Below, one piece after another: positions 1 through 10,069 of a stretch of DNA of 64,000 bases. Origin of the DNA: Hygrocybe punicea. Taxonomy: Eukaryota; Basidiomycota; Agaricomycetes; Agaricales; Hygrophoraceae. The stretch spans positions 3,224,001 to 3,288,000 of the forward strand of contig OY744470.1 of the NCBI GenBank assembly GCA_963556145.1. Reading direction: 5' to 3'. The position numbers and the translations under genes are program-made. Positions within the stretch are counted from its first letter, which is position 1. Every line of letters begins with the position of its first letter. The notes beneath the pieces are model-generated. The model was not told the origin of the DNA and ran no database searches. It saw only the letters and a list, made by a program, of their open reading frames with translations.

Positions 1-860
1 CTGCTGGGGTCATCGATGTTGACATATATGCGACAGGGCAGAAAAGACCGTCGGGTTGTTCCTGCAATAAAATGGCACCGATTGCAAAGTCTGACATGTC
101 GCATTCGAGGATGAATTTTTTGTCAGGAACGGGTAAAATGAGGATCGGATCAGTCATAATGATTGACTTCAGATGATCGATTGCATTTTGTTGTTCCTCC
201 GTCCAATCCCATTTCTCGTTGCCCATCAGTTCATGTAATGGAGCTGCGATCTGGGAGAAATTTTCCACAAAGCCTCGATAAAAATTGAGGAAGCTGATAA
301 ATCGCTGTAATTCTGTTTTATTCGTCGGTACTGGCCAATCTGTGATGGCATTGGTCTTGATTGGGTCCATTTGTACTTGTCCCTGTCCGACGACAAGTCC
401 AAGATAATCAACTTTTCTTTGTCGAATGTACATTTCTTTGGCTTCAGGAATAGATTATTTTCACGGAAGATCTTCAAGACGTGTTTTGTCCATCTTTGAT
501 TTTCTTCAAGTGACTTCAAGAAAATTAGAATGTCATCCATGTATACCAGCAACCAGCCTTCTCGTATTTCATATCGGAAGACATGATTCATCAATCGTTG
601 GAATGTTGGTGGTGAATTCTTTAATCCGAAGAACATGACGGTTGGTTCAAATAATCCTTTTGGTGTCAAGAAGGCAGCCTTGTGTTTATTGCCTTCTTTG
701 ATTCGGACATTGTTGAATCCCCACTGGATGTCCAGCTTGGTGAAGAATTTCGCATCTGCCAATTGATTGATGATGTTGTTGATTAGTGGAAGCGGATATT
801 TATCATCAATGGTCCAAGAATTCAACCAGCAATAGTCTTGTATTGGTTGTCGTTCAGCGG
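1..860 (-). pseudogene. pol: GYP1 pol: reverse transcriptase and start of RNase H, frameshifted
   Basis: The 3' half of the GYP1 polymerase. Reading from 860 down, the frame gives T-A-E-R-Q-P-I-Q-D-Y-C-W-L-N-S-W, then TKLDIQWGFNNVRI (the first catalytic aspartate), FFGLKNSPPTFQ and the active-site box YMDD near 540. The frame breaks near 405, after FDKEK. The next frame continues as the RT connection and RNase H, with LECDMSDFAIGAIL (first RNase H aspartate) near 60-110. In a live element this enzyme copies element RNA into cDNA in cytoplasmic particles. The RT boxes are intact but the frameshift makes the polyprotein non-functional. The domain is cut by the window edge. Confidence 0.85.
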
Positions 861-1006
861 TGTGGAGGGACGGAGGCTGCTCAAGGAATCAAGAAGAGAT
901 CAAGTGGTGATAGTGATGATAATTGCTACAACATGAGGTCTGTGCTACTAAAGGAACTGAACCGTGGGAATCCTAGTCACATGACTGTCCAGGCACATCT
1001 ACTACA
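861..1006 (-). repeat. GYP2 3' LTR
   Basis: A 146-bp copy of the terminal repeat, differing from the 24523 copy at only a few positions (for example CATGTGAC or CACGTGAC). It lies directly after a purine tract on the coding strand. The low divergence suggests a fairly recent insertion, before the three inner insertions. Confidence 0.85.
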
Positions 1007-1023
1007 AGTGCCCCCCCTTCTTT
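1007..1023 (-). promoter_or_regulatory. GYP2 polypurine tract
   Basis: On the minus strand AAAGAAGGGGGGGCACT directly precedes the 3' LTR start TGTAG. This is the position and composition of the plus-strand DNA primer of LTR retrotransposons. Confidence 0.65.
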
Positions 1024-1261
1024 AGTGATGCCCTTGTCGCTACCAGCAAAGCAAGGCTCCGCAGTCACTCCTGTGGGGTCGTCCAACAAAAGGTCCTCAG
1101 CATCACCAGTCTCCAACTCCATCGGCTCCTCATCCCCTCCGTGAGCTGTCCATGCCAGCCTCGTGACTTCATCCTGTGCCATCTTGGTGCCATCTTTGGG
1201 CTCAAATGGCCTGAGTTGTCTGGCATTGAAGCTGCCACTGAGGGGGGTACCGTCGAGGGTT
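1007..1261 (-). pseudogene. pol: GYP2 pol: C-terminal tail
   Basis: The tail after PAL1: LETLDGTPLSGSFNARQLR, then an acidic segment (EEPMELETGDAEDLLLDDP) ending by the polypurine tract and 3' LTR. In related elements this region is the end of the polyprotein. No chromodomain is visible. Confidence 0.65.
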
Positions 1262-1361
1262 TCTAAGGTCACTTCAGGCTACCCCCAAACCTGAACAACT
1301 AGTTACAACTCACCTCTAGTACTGAACCATCTACATGTTGGTAAAAGTACTGGGCAGCCCT

Positions 1362-1450
1362 GGGACGAAACCATTGTCCCTGGGACGAAACCATTGTCCC
1401 TGGGACGAAACCATTGTCCCTGGGACGAAACCATTGTCCCTGGGACGATA
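1362..1450. repeat. 20-bp tandem repeat present only in PAL1 left arm
   Basis: TGGGACGAAACCATTGTCCC is repeated about four times. The matching place in the right arm (about 8075-8105) lacks the units, so the arms differ here by about 80 bp. Confidence 0.85.
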
Positions 1451-2094
1451 CGTTGGGACGTCCCATTGTCCCTGGTCCGGTGTATGGGATGGCCCATGGG
1501 ACGACATTTGGTGTTGTGGGGTGTCTGGGGGCATTTGGGACGTCCCTTCTGTAGCTATTCAATAGAAATCTCAGAGTGATGACAGCATCTAATTATAAAT
1601 TTCCAGGCCTTGTCATGGCCACTATGGGTACCATGGGTGCTATGGCATAGTATAAGATTGTATATACTTATTCTTTTGAGAGTCACAGAGCTGATTGTCC
1701 TTCAAGGTCAGTGGCAGGGTGTGGAGATACAGCAGTTCTTTCCACATATAAAGACAGAAGGAGTGGGAGAGGAAAAGTGCTGGAGATGTTGGGTATTGAG
1801 ATGGGATTGAGGGGGAGGATTGAGGGTGTGCTTCTAGTAAACCAATCCCTTGTGCATGTGGCCAGCTGAAGCTTGTAGGGGAGTAAGTGAGCAGAGCATG
1901 CATGATATACAAAGAAAAGTAGGGCTACATATGCAGAGGAGGCTGAGCTGAAAATTAAACACGTGTATTATGAAGACCTTTTGATCAGGATATCAGTGGT
2001 TATTACATTATGGGCTGTGCATACAATGGCTGACTGGGAAGCAGATGCAGAGGAGAGATCTGAAATTAGAGTGTGTCTTGAGGACAGTGGACTT

Positions 2095-2700
2095 GGGTAA
2101 GGAGACATCTCACAGAGGTTTTATTGGGACATCCCACAGGCTCATCTGGGATGTCCCTGTCAGCTTGCAGCTGAGGCTTTTGGACATCCCTGTCATCTTG
2201 TGTGACATCCCACCAAGGCTTTCGGACGTCCCACAGCCTTGTCTGGGACATCCCTGCCAGCTTGTGGGACATCCCACAGCCTTGTTTGAGACATCCCTGT
2301 CAGCTTGTGGGACGTCCCAAAGCCTCGGTGGGACAACCCACAATCTTGTCTGGGATGTCCCTGTCAGCTTGTGGGACGTCCCTGCCAGCTTGTGGGACAT
2401 CCCACCAAGGCTTTGGGATGTCCCACAGACTTGTCTGGGACGTCCCTGTCAGCTTGTGGGACGTCCCTGCCAGCTTGTGGGACATCCCACCAAGGCTTTG
2501 GGATGTCCCACAGACTTGTCTGGGACGTCCCACAGCCTTGTCTGGGACATCCCTCTCAGCTTGTGGGACGTCCCACCAAGGCTTTGGGATGTCCCACAGC
2601 CTTGTCTGGGACGTCCCTGTTAGCTTTTGGGATGTCCCACAGTCAGTTTGTGGGATGTCCCACAACCTGGTGTGGACATCCCAATGTACAGGCTTGTGGG
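2095..2700. repeat. PAL1 left subterminal array of GGGACGTCCC-type palindromes
   Basis: A dense array of short palindromes of the form TGGG-A-Y/R-GTCCCA (GGGACGTCCC, GGGACATCCC, GGGATGTCCC), separated by phrases such as CAGCCTTGTCT and CAGCTTG. Palindrome arrays near hAT ends are known transposase-binding regions in other elements; that role is inferred here. Confidence 0.8.
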
Positions 2701-2854
2701 ACTGCCTGCTTGCTCAGCATCTGCTAAGTCATACAATAATAATCATTCCAATCCACATCTTACATAATTTTAAATAATTTACATTTAGCAACTACTGAAA
2801 ATAGATATAGCAAATCAAATCATTATTTTACCTAAATACATGGTCTTCTACTTA

Positions 2855-3112
2855 TCAGGGGAGAGGCAGGGAGGTGGAGGTGGAGGAGAGGACAGGAGAG
2901 GGGGCAATGGCAGGGGCAATGGCAGGGGGTGGGCAAGGGGAGAAGGACAGGAGGTGGATGGGAGGTGGATGGGAGGTGGGGGTGGCAGGGGGCAGGAGAT
3001 AGGCAGGGGAGAAGGGGCAGGTTAGGAAGGGACAGACTAGGAGACAGTCAGGGGGAGAATGGAAAGGAGGAGGGAGGAGGGGGAGGGGAAAGGAGGGGAA
3101 AAACCAACAAAA
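2855..3112. repeat. Purine-rich, G-run tract in PAL1 left arm (mirror 6425-6685)
   Basis: About 250 bp of G/A-rich sequence with many runs of three or more G (GGAGGTGGA, GGGTGGGCAAGGGG). It is mirrored as a C/T-rich tract in the right arm. It could form G-quadruplexes or triplexes, but that cannot be judged from sequence alone. Confidence 0.7.
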
Positions 3113-3119
3113 TTACATA

Positions 3120-4065
3120 CCGGTGTTCCCTGGTGTCCACACCCCTCCGCGTCCTCGCCCTTGTCCCCCTCCTCGTCCTTGTCCCCATCCCCGTCGTCGT
3201 CGTCGTCGTCGTCGTCGTCCCCTTCCCCATCGTCCTTGTGTTCGTCGTTTTCGTCCCCGTCCCCGTCCTCGCCGTTGTCCCCGTCCCCGTTCTCGTCGTC
3301 CTCGTCCCTGTCCCCATCGTCCTCATGTTCGTCGATTGCGTCCCCGTCCCCGTCCTCGCCCTCGTCCCATCCCCGCCCTCGTCGTCCTCGTTCTCGTCCC
3401 CGTCCCCGTCGCCCTCGTCCTCGTCGTTTTCGTCCCTGTCCCTGTCCCTGTCCCTGTCCCCGTCCCCGCCATCCCCGCCGTCCTCGCTGTCCTCGCTGTC
3501 CTCGCCGTCCCCGCCCTCGTCGTTGCCATTGCCGTCGTTGCCGTTGTCGTGGTCCCAGTCCCCGTCGTTGTCATTGTCATCCTCGTTGTCCCTGTTGCCG
3601 CCGTCCTCGTTGTCCCGGTCTCTGTTGTCCTCGTCATCCCGTTCCCTCGTCCCGGTCGTCCTCGTTTCCGTCGTCCGTCGTCCGTTGCCCCCGTCCCCGT
3701 TCCCGTGCTCGCTGCCCCCGTCGCCATCCTCGTCATCGTCCCCGTCGTCCCCATCGTCCCCGTCGTCCCCGTCGTCCCCGTTGCAGTCGTCCTTGTTGTC
3801 CCCGGCTCCGTGGTCGTCGTCCCGTTCCCCCGTCCCGGTCGTCTTCGTTTCCGTCGTCCGTCGTTCCCGTGCCTGTGCCCGCTGTCCTCGTCTTCGTTGC
3901 CCCTGCTCGTCGTCGTCTTCCCATTGTCGTGGTTCCCAGTTCCCGTCGTCGTCTTCCCCTTTCGCGCCGTGGTCGCGTTCATTCGTTTATCCTGTATTCC
4001 TCATTCTCGTCGTCCCCGTTCTTGCTGTCGTGGTCGGCCTGGGTTGTCCCCGTTCTGGGCTGTGA
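3120..4065. repeat. Triplet-biased tract, PAL1 left arm
   Basis: A degenerate repeat of GTC, CTC, CCC and TTC triplets (for example eight GTC units near 3193-3218). The matching tract in the right arm is 5285-6412. Unlike the outer arms, the two tracts differ in length and detail, as expected for slippage-prone DNA. All frames are open, so predicted Arg/Pro/Val- or Thr/Gly-rich proteins are not evidence of genes. Confidence 0.8.
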
Positions 4066-4189
4066 CCTCCCTCCTTGTCACCCGCATCCGCGTCCGCTTG
4101 TTGGCCTTGTTCGCGTTCGTTTGGTGCGAGGGTGCGGCAAAACTGTTTATTATTAATAATTAGTTAGTAGAATAAATGAAAAATATAAA

Positions 4190-5230
4190 TGGACGACTTA
4201 CCTGGGGTGCTCTGGCATCCGCACCCGTTGTCGCGTCGTTGTTGAAAACGACAAGTCTTGTTGAACTCGTGCACGAGACTTTCAACCGGAATTTGCCGAT
4301 GTCCCAAACGGGGTCGAGTTGCCATATAGGGAAGGGTGGCTGGATTTTCTTATTATTATTACATGTACTACAACACCTCAATGGCCAGGGCAAGACCCTG
4401 AAGAGATGTAGGTATGATACACCTACCCCGAGGGGAGTTTATGTATTTTATTTCATTTTATATGTGGAGATATTTACCATGCATTTTATGCCTCTGCCAA
4501 AATTGGACCCTTAAACAGCTAACTTTGCGAGTACACGTCTGAAAAATCTCAAATTAATTCTAGGAGTGCTAGGTAAGGTATAAATTGTGTTCCAGACAAG
4601 TGCCTGGTAGTTGGTGGTGCAGGGAATGTGTTGTAGCCAAAATATGATGAACTTGTCCCTCACATTCCATTCATGATTGTGTGTGCTTATACGGACTTTT
4701 GATTGTCTAGCCACAATGCAAAGATCCAACTCCATTTTGGCTACAACACATTCCCTGTACCACCAACTACCAGGCACTTGTCTGGAACACAATGTATACC
4801 TTACCTAGCACTCCTAGAATTAATTTTAGATTTTTCAGTTGTGTACTCGCAAAGTTAGCTGTTTAAGGGTCCAATTTTGGCAGAGGCATAAAATACATGG
4901 TGAATATCTCCACATATAAAATGAAATAAAATACATAAACTCCCCTTGGGGTAGGTGCATCATACCTACATCTCTTAAGGGTCTTGCCCTGGCCATTGAG
5001 GTGTTGTAGTACATGTAATAATAATAAGAAAATTCAGCCACCCTTCCCTATATGGCAACTCGACCCTGTTTGGGACAGTGGCAAATTCCGGTTGAAAGTC
5101 TCGTGCACGAGTTCAACAAGACTTGTCGCTTTCAACAACGACGCGACAATGGTGCGGATGCCAGAGCACCCCAGGTAAGTGGTCCATTTATCTTTTTCAT
5201 TTATTCTACTAACTACTTAAATACTTTTAG
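4190..5230. repeat. PAL1 palindrome core with splice-like borders
   Basis: The innermost arms (about 4190-4644 and 4738-5190) share sequence with the PAL2 core, including GAGGTGTTGTAGTACATG-like and GGGTCTTGCCCTGGCCATT blocks. In the right arm CCCCAG is followed by GTAAGTGG (5175), a pyrimidine/A-rich 56-bp segment with TACTAAC (5209 region) and a TTTTAG acceptor at 5230, all like a fungal intron. The left arm has the mirrored signals on the minus strand (donor at 4201). The putative exon reads VESLVHEFNKTC before the donor. No known domain is recognised. Confidence 0.55.
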
Positions 5231-5284
5231 GTTTTTTTGCCGCCAAATGAACGCGAACAAAACAAGCAGACGCGGATGCGGGCG

Positions 5285-6412
5285 ACAAGGAGGGAGGTCA
5301 CAGCCCAGAACGGGGACAACCCAGGCCCACCACGACAACAAGAACGGGGACGACGAGAATGAGGACGATGGGATAAACGAATGAACGCGACCACGGCGCG
5401 AAAGGGGAAGACGACAACGGGAACCAGGAACCACGACAACGGGAAGACGACAACGAAGATGAGGATGACGAGTAGGGCAGCGGGCATGGGGACCGGGACA
5501 ACGACCGGGAGGGGGAACGGGACGACGAGGACCACGGAGCCCGCAACAACAAGGACGATGGCAACGGGAACGACGAGCACGACGGGGACGACGACGACGA
5601 CGACGACCAGGACAGTGAGCACGGGGACGGGGATGGGGACAACGGACAATGGAAACGAGGACGACCGGGACAAGGGAACGGGACAACGAGGACAACGGAC
5701 CCAGGACAGCAAGGACGACGCAACGGGGACGACGAGGACGACGGGGGCAACGGGGGCGACGAGGACGACGGGGACGAGGACGTCGAGGACGGGGATGACG
5801 TCGAGGACGACGACGAGGACAGCGAGCACGGGAACGGGGACGGGGGCAACGGACGACGGAAACGAGGACGACCAGGACGAGGGAACGGGATGACGAGGAC
5901 AACGAGACCGGGACAGCGAGGACGACGGCAACAGGGACGACGAGGACGACAACGACAACGACAACAACGGGGACTGGGACCACAACAACGGCAACAATGG
6001 CAACGGCAACGACGAGGACGGGGATGGCGAGGATGGCGAGGACGGCAGGGACGGCGGGGACGGGGACGGGGACAGGGACGAAAACGATGAGGACGAGGGC
6101 GACGGGGACGGGGACGAGGACGAGGACGAGGACGGGGACGAGGACGAGGACGGGGACGAGGACGAGGACAGGGACGAGGACGAGGACGAGGATGAGGATG
6201 AGGACGACGAGAACGGGGACGAGGACGAGGACGAGGACGATGAGAACGGGGATGGGGACGATGGTGAGGACGGGGACGGGGACGCAATCGACGAACACGA
6301 GGACGATGGGGAAGGGGACGACGACGACGACGACGACGACGACGGGGACGGGGACAAGGACGAGGAGGGGGACAAGGGCGAGGACGCGGAGGGGTGTGGA
6401 CACCAGGGAACA
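5285..6412. repeat. Triplet-biased tract, PAL1 right arm
   Basis: GAC/GAG/GGG-rich counterpart of 3120-4065, about 180 bp longer. The stretch 6100-6250 is nearly pure GACGAG and GACGGG. It directly follows the splice-like acceptor at 5230. Confidence 0.8.
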
Positions 6413-6829
6413 CCGGTATGTAATTTTGTTGGTTTTTCCCCTCCTTTCCCCTCCCCCTCCTCCCTCCTCCTTTCCATTCTCCCCCTGACTGTCTCCTAGT
6501 CTGTCCCTTCCTAACCTGCCCCTTCTCCCCTGCCTATCTCCTGCCCCCTGCCACCCCCACCTCCCATCCACCTCCCATCCACCTCCTGTCCTTCTCCCCT
6601 TGCCCACCCCCTGCCATTGCCCCTGCCATTGCCCCCTCTCCTGTCCTCTCCTCCACCTCCACCTCCCTGCCTCTCCCCTGATAAGTAGAAGACCATGTAT
6701 TTAGGTAAAATAATGATTTGATTTGCTATATCTATTTTCAGTAGTTGCTAAATGTAAATTATTTAAAATTATGTAAGATGTGGATTGGAATGATTATTAT
6801 TGTATGACTTAGCAGATGCTGAGCAAGCA

Positions 6830-7435
6830 GGCAGTCCCACAAGCCTGTACATTGGGATGTCCACACCAGGTTGTGGGACATCCCACAAACTGACTGTGGG
6901 ACATCCCAAAAGCTAACAGGGACGTCCCAGACAAGGCTGTGGGACATCCCAAAGCCTTGGTGGGACGTCCCACAAGCTGAGAGGGATGTCCCAGACAAGG
7001 CTGTGGGACGTCCCAGACAAGTCTGTGGGACATCCCAAAGCCTTGGTGGGATGTCCCACAAGCTGGCAGGGACGTCCCACAAGCTGACAGGGACGTCCCA
7101 GACAAGTCTGTGGGACATCCCAAAGCCTTGGTGGGATGTCCCACAAGCTGGCAGGGACGTCCCACAAGCTGACAGGGACATCCCAGACAAGATTGTGGGT
7201 TGTCCCACCGAGGCTTTGGGACGTCCCACAAGCTGACAGGGATGTCTCAAACAAGGCTGTGGGATGTCCCACAAGCTGGCAGGGATGTCCCAGACAAGGC
7301 TGTGGGACGTCCGAAAGCCTTGGTGGGATGTCACACAAGATGACAGGGATGTCCAAAAGCCTCAGCTGCAAGCTGACAGGGACATCCCAGATGAGCCTGT
7401 GGGATGTCCCAATAAAACCTCTGTGAGATGTCTCC
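6830..7435. repeat. PAL1 right subterminal array, mirror of 2095-2700
   Basis: Reverse complement of the left array. Translations of the two arrays are identical over at least 190 residues, so the arms are essentially identical here. Confidence 0.8.
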
Positions 7436-8194
7436 TTACCCAAGTCCACTGTCCTCAAGACACACTCTAATTTCAGATCTCTCCTCTGCATCTGCTTCCC
7501 AGTCAGCCATTGTATGCACAGCCCATAATGTAATAACCACTGATATCCTGATCAAAAGGTCTTCATAATACACGTGTTTAATTTTCAGCTCAGCCTCCTC
7601 TGCATATGTAGCCCTACTTTTCTTTGTATATCATGCATGCTCTGCTCACTTACTCCCCTACAAGCTTCAGCTGGCCACATGCACAAGGGATTGGTTTACT
7701 AGAAGCACACCCTCAATCCTCCCCCTCAATCCCATCTCAATACCCAACATCTCCAGCACTTTTCCTCTCCCACTCCTTCTGTCTTTATATGTGGAAAGAA
7801 CTGCTGTATCTCCACACCCTGCCACTGACCTTGAAGGACAATCAGCTCTGTGACTCTCAAAAGAATAAGTATATACAATCTTATACTATGCCATAGCACC
7901 CATGGTACCCATAGTGGCCATGACAAGGCCTGGAAATTTATAATTAGATGCTGTCATCACTCTGAGATTTCTATTGAATAGCTACAGAAGGGACGTCCCA
8001 AATGCCCCCAGACACCCCACAACACCAAATGTCGTCCCATGGGCCATCCCATACACCGGACCAGGGACAATGGGACGTCCCAACGTATCGTCCCAGGGCT
8101 GCCCAGTACTTTTACCAACATGTAGATGGTTCAGTACTAGAGGTGAGTTGTAACTAGTTGTTCAGGTTTGGGGGTAGCCTGAAGTGTCTAAGGT

Positions 8195-8502
8195 ATATGA
8201 GTTGCGGATGCGTGTTATGATGTGGCGAGGGGGGGACCAAAATGACACAAGCTTGCGTTCACTAGCAAAGACATTGAACAGATCACTGTGGTACACCTGA
8301 ACAAGTTGGCCAGTTTTAAATATGACTTCTCTTGGGGCCCAACTAAGGACTTTTGCATTGAAGATGGCCTTCCAGCGAACCACATGGTCTACCATGCAGG
8401 ACCAGCTGTCCAGCCATTGTTGGTCAGCGTATGCCATGTGAATCGCGGCATCAGTCTCAGAAGCCAGGGGAATCATTGTAGGATCTTTGGTGGTTGGTGT
8501 GC
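8195..8502 (-). pseudogene. pol: GYP2 pol: integrase C-terminal segment, cut by PAL1
   Basis: Continues the integrase in a shifted frame: QWLDSWSCMVDHVVRWKAIF, FKTGQLVQVYHSDLFNVF, KLVSFWSPPRHIITRIRNSY, T-L. PAL1 is inserted after S-Y-T-L at an ACCTTAGA target. Deleting PAL1 and one target copy gives S-Y-T-L-E-T-L-D-G-T-P in frame with 1261-1007. Confidence 0.75.
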
Positions 8503-9902
8503 CTATGGGGAGTGCGAAGAGCAGTTCATTGGGAGAGAACTTGATTGAGGTAGTATACGATTGGATAGCGCCTTCACGGCCACATTGAGATGGTCAGGCC
8601 AGTTCTTCAGAATGTCCTTTGTCGCCATCTGGTCATAGTCGTCCTCGCTGAGGCCAGGGGCACATAGGCATTTGAGGGTGTTCAATAGAATCTTGTTGTA
8701 GCCTTTGATGAGGCCATTGATCCATGGGGAGTATGCGGCTACAACGTGATGTTTAGTACCCATGTCAGCACAGCAGTCATGCACAGCATCGCAGTCAAAG
8801 TGAGAGCTGCTGTCAGACATGAAGTCGTCTGGGGCCATGAATGTGTTGGTGATGCGATTGAGGCTGTCAACCGTTGTCTTCCCAGAGGCCGACTTGACCT
8901 TAAAGGCAAACGGCTTCCTGGAAAAGATGTCAGCATATAGTCCGATCTTTGAGAACCCACCTTTCCTGAGGGGCATGGATGTGTAGTCACCTACAAGAAG
9001 TTCAAAGGGCCTACGGCGTACAATGGGCTGTAGTAGGGCATGCAGATGAGTGTTGCCAAAGTTCTTGCACCGGCCGCATTCGCGGATGGCCACAGTCACA
9101 GAAGCATTGAGGAATGGGCTGAAGATCCAGTCTAGCAGCTGCATCTTGATGACATCACGGCCCATGTGCATCTTGGCGTGTTCCACCCTGGCCAGTTCTG
9201 TGACTTCTGCCTTGGTGACGCATTCCCAGCGGGAGACAGCTTGTGCAATAGTGGTGCCTCTGATCCTCCACAGATGGCCATCGTCGATCAGGAAGTCCTT
9301 CGCCTGGTGGGCCGCACCTCTGTGGTCTCGCTCGGTCACGTCCTGTGGAATTCCAAGCAGCGCATTTATCATGTCCAGGAACACATGCTCAGCCTGAAAG
9401 CAGGCATGCAGGGACGAGTGCAGGTCATTCAAGGACTTACCCACCACGAACAGGTCAAAGGTCAGTCCTCGTGACGCCTCCCAGTCAGGGAGGGCTGTCC
9501 AGTCGCTGCCATCCACCAGTACCTGGGGCAGGTCTTCATCCTTTCGACTGAGCGCATCGCCTATGAAGTTGATTTTTCCTGCAATGTGCTGGACACTAAC
9601 GATCTGATGAGCAAACACACCGTCGCCCCAACACGATTGAGTGGTGCTGAGGTCAGTGCTAAGCAGGACATCATGGAGGGCCTGGCAGTCTGTCTCCAAC
9701 TCAACCGGAAAGCCCCATATGATGTCGTCGAACTTGTCGAGGCCGAACTTGAGGGCCGCGAACTCCAGCAGGAAGGGTTTGTAATGCTCTTCAGCTGGGG
9801 AAGTGTGCTTGGAGGCATATGCTATGGGGTGTAGTTCCGTGACGACTTTGCCGCCTGGTCTTGTTACAGCGATGCGTTGGGCCAGGACGGCCCCAAAGCC
9901 TT
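8503..9902 (-). pseudogene. pol: GYP2 pol: RNase H and integrase, DDE glutamate lost
   Basis: A long open frame of 469 residues including a few from PAL2. The RNase H part shows CKEGFGAVLAQR, PIAYASKHTSPAEEHY, LETDCQALHDVLLSTDL and HIAGKINFIGDALSRKDED. The integrase follows: a zinc domain with EHAKMHMGRD and CGRCKNFG, then the catalytic core with LLVGDYTSMPLRKG (first Asp), DDFMSDSSSHFDCDAV (second Asp) and YSPWINGLIKGYNKILLNTL. Related fungal elements have Glu where this copy has Lys in G-L-I-K-G. The Lys codon AAA (8704-8706) is one G-to-A change from GAA. Integration activity should therefore be absent, despite the long open frame. Confidence 0.85.
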
Positions 9903-10069
9903 CCTTGCACACACCTTACAGCATATCTTTTCCACAAGACATGGCTCAGCCGAGATGGACAATTCCCACTCTGAGTGGGCCAGCCAATCTCGGCCGACCA
10001 ATATCTTTCTCCAGGGGAGATGGCTTGGCCGAGGGGTCTATGTTCTGAGGGACATGAGTTGGCCGAAGC

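Larger units (their letters stand above)
1270..8186. mobile_element. PAL1: 6.9-kb palindromic (foldback) element, hAT-like termini
   Basis: The element starts CACTTCAGGCTACCCCCAAA and ends with the exact reverse complement. It is flanked by the perfect 8-bp duplication TCTAAGGT (1262-1269, 8187-8194). Eight-base duplications and CA-type ends are features of the hAT superfamily. The left arm reads almost identically to the inverted right arm over about 3.4 kb, with the spacer at about 4645-4737. No transposase is encoded. From the ends inward the arms hold a GGGACGTCCC-rich array, a purine-rich tract, a triplet-biased tract and a core shared with PAL2. Open frames in the arms are repeat artefacts. 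It probably moves using a transposase supplied elsewhere. Confidence 0.9.

Noticed and set aside
2045..2777. ORFs of about 190 residues rich in W-D-V-P and C-G-T-S (and the mirror at 6759-7491)
   Set aside because: Translations of the GGGACGTCCC palindrome array; frames on both strands look alike.
2929..4156. Long Ser/Pro-, Arg/Pro- and Val/Pro-rich ORFs in all frames on both strands, mirrored at 5213-6607
   Set aside because: They come from a triplet-biased low-complexity tract that is open in every frame; no domain, no consistent start.
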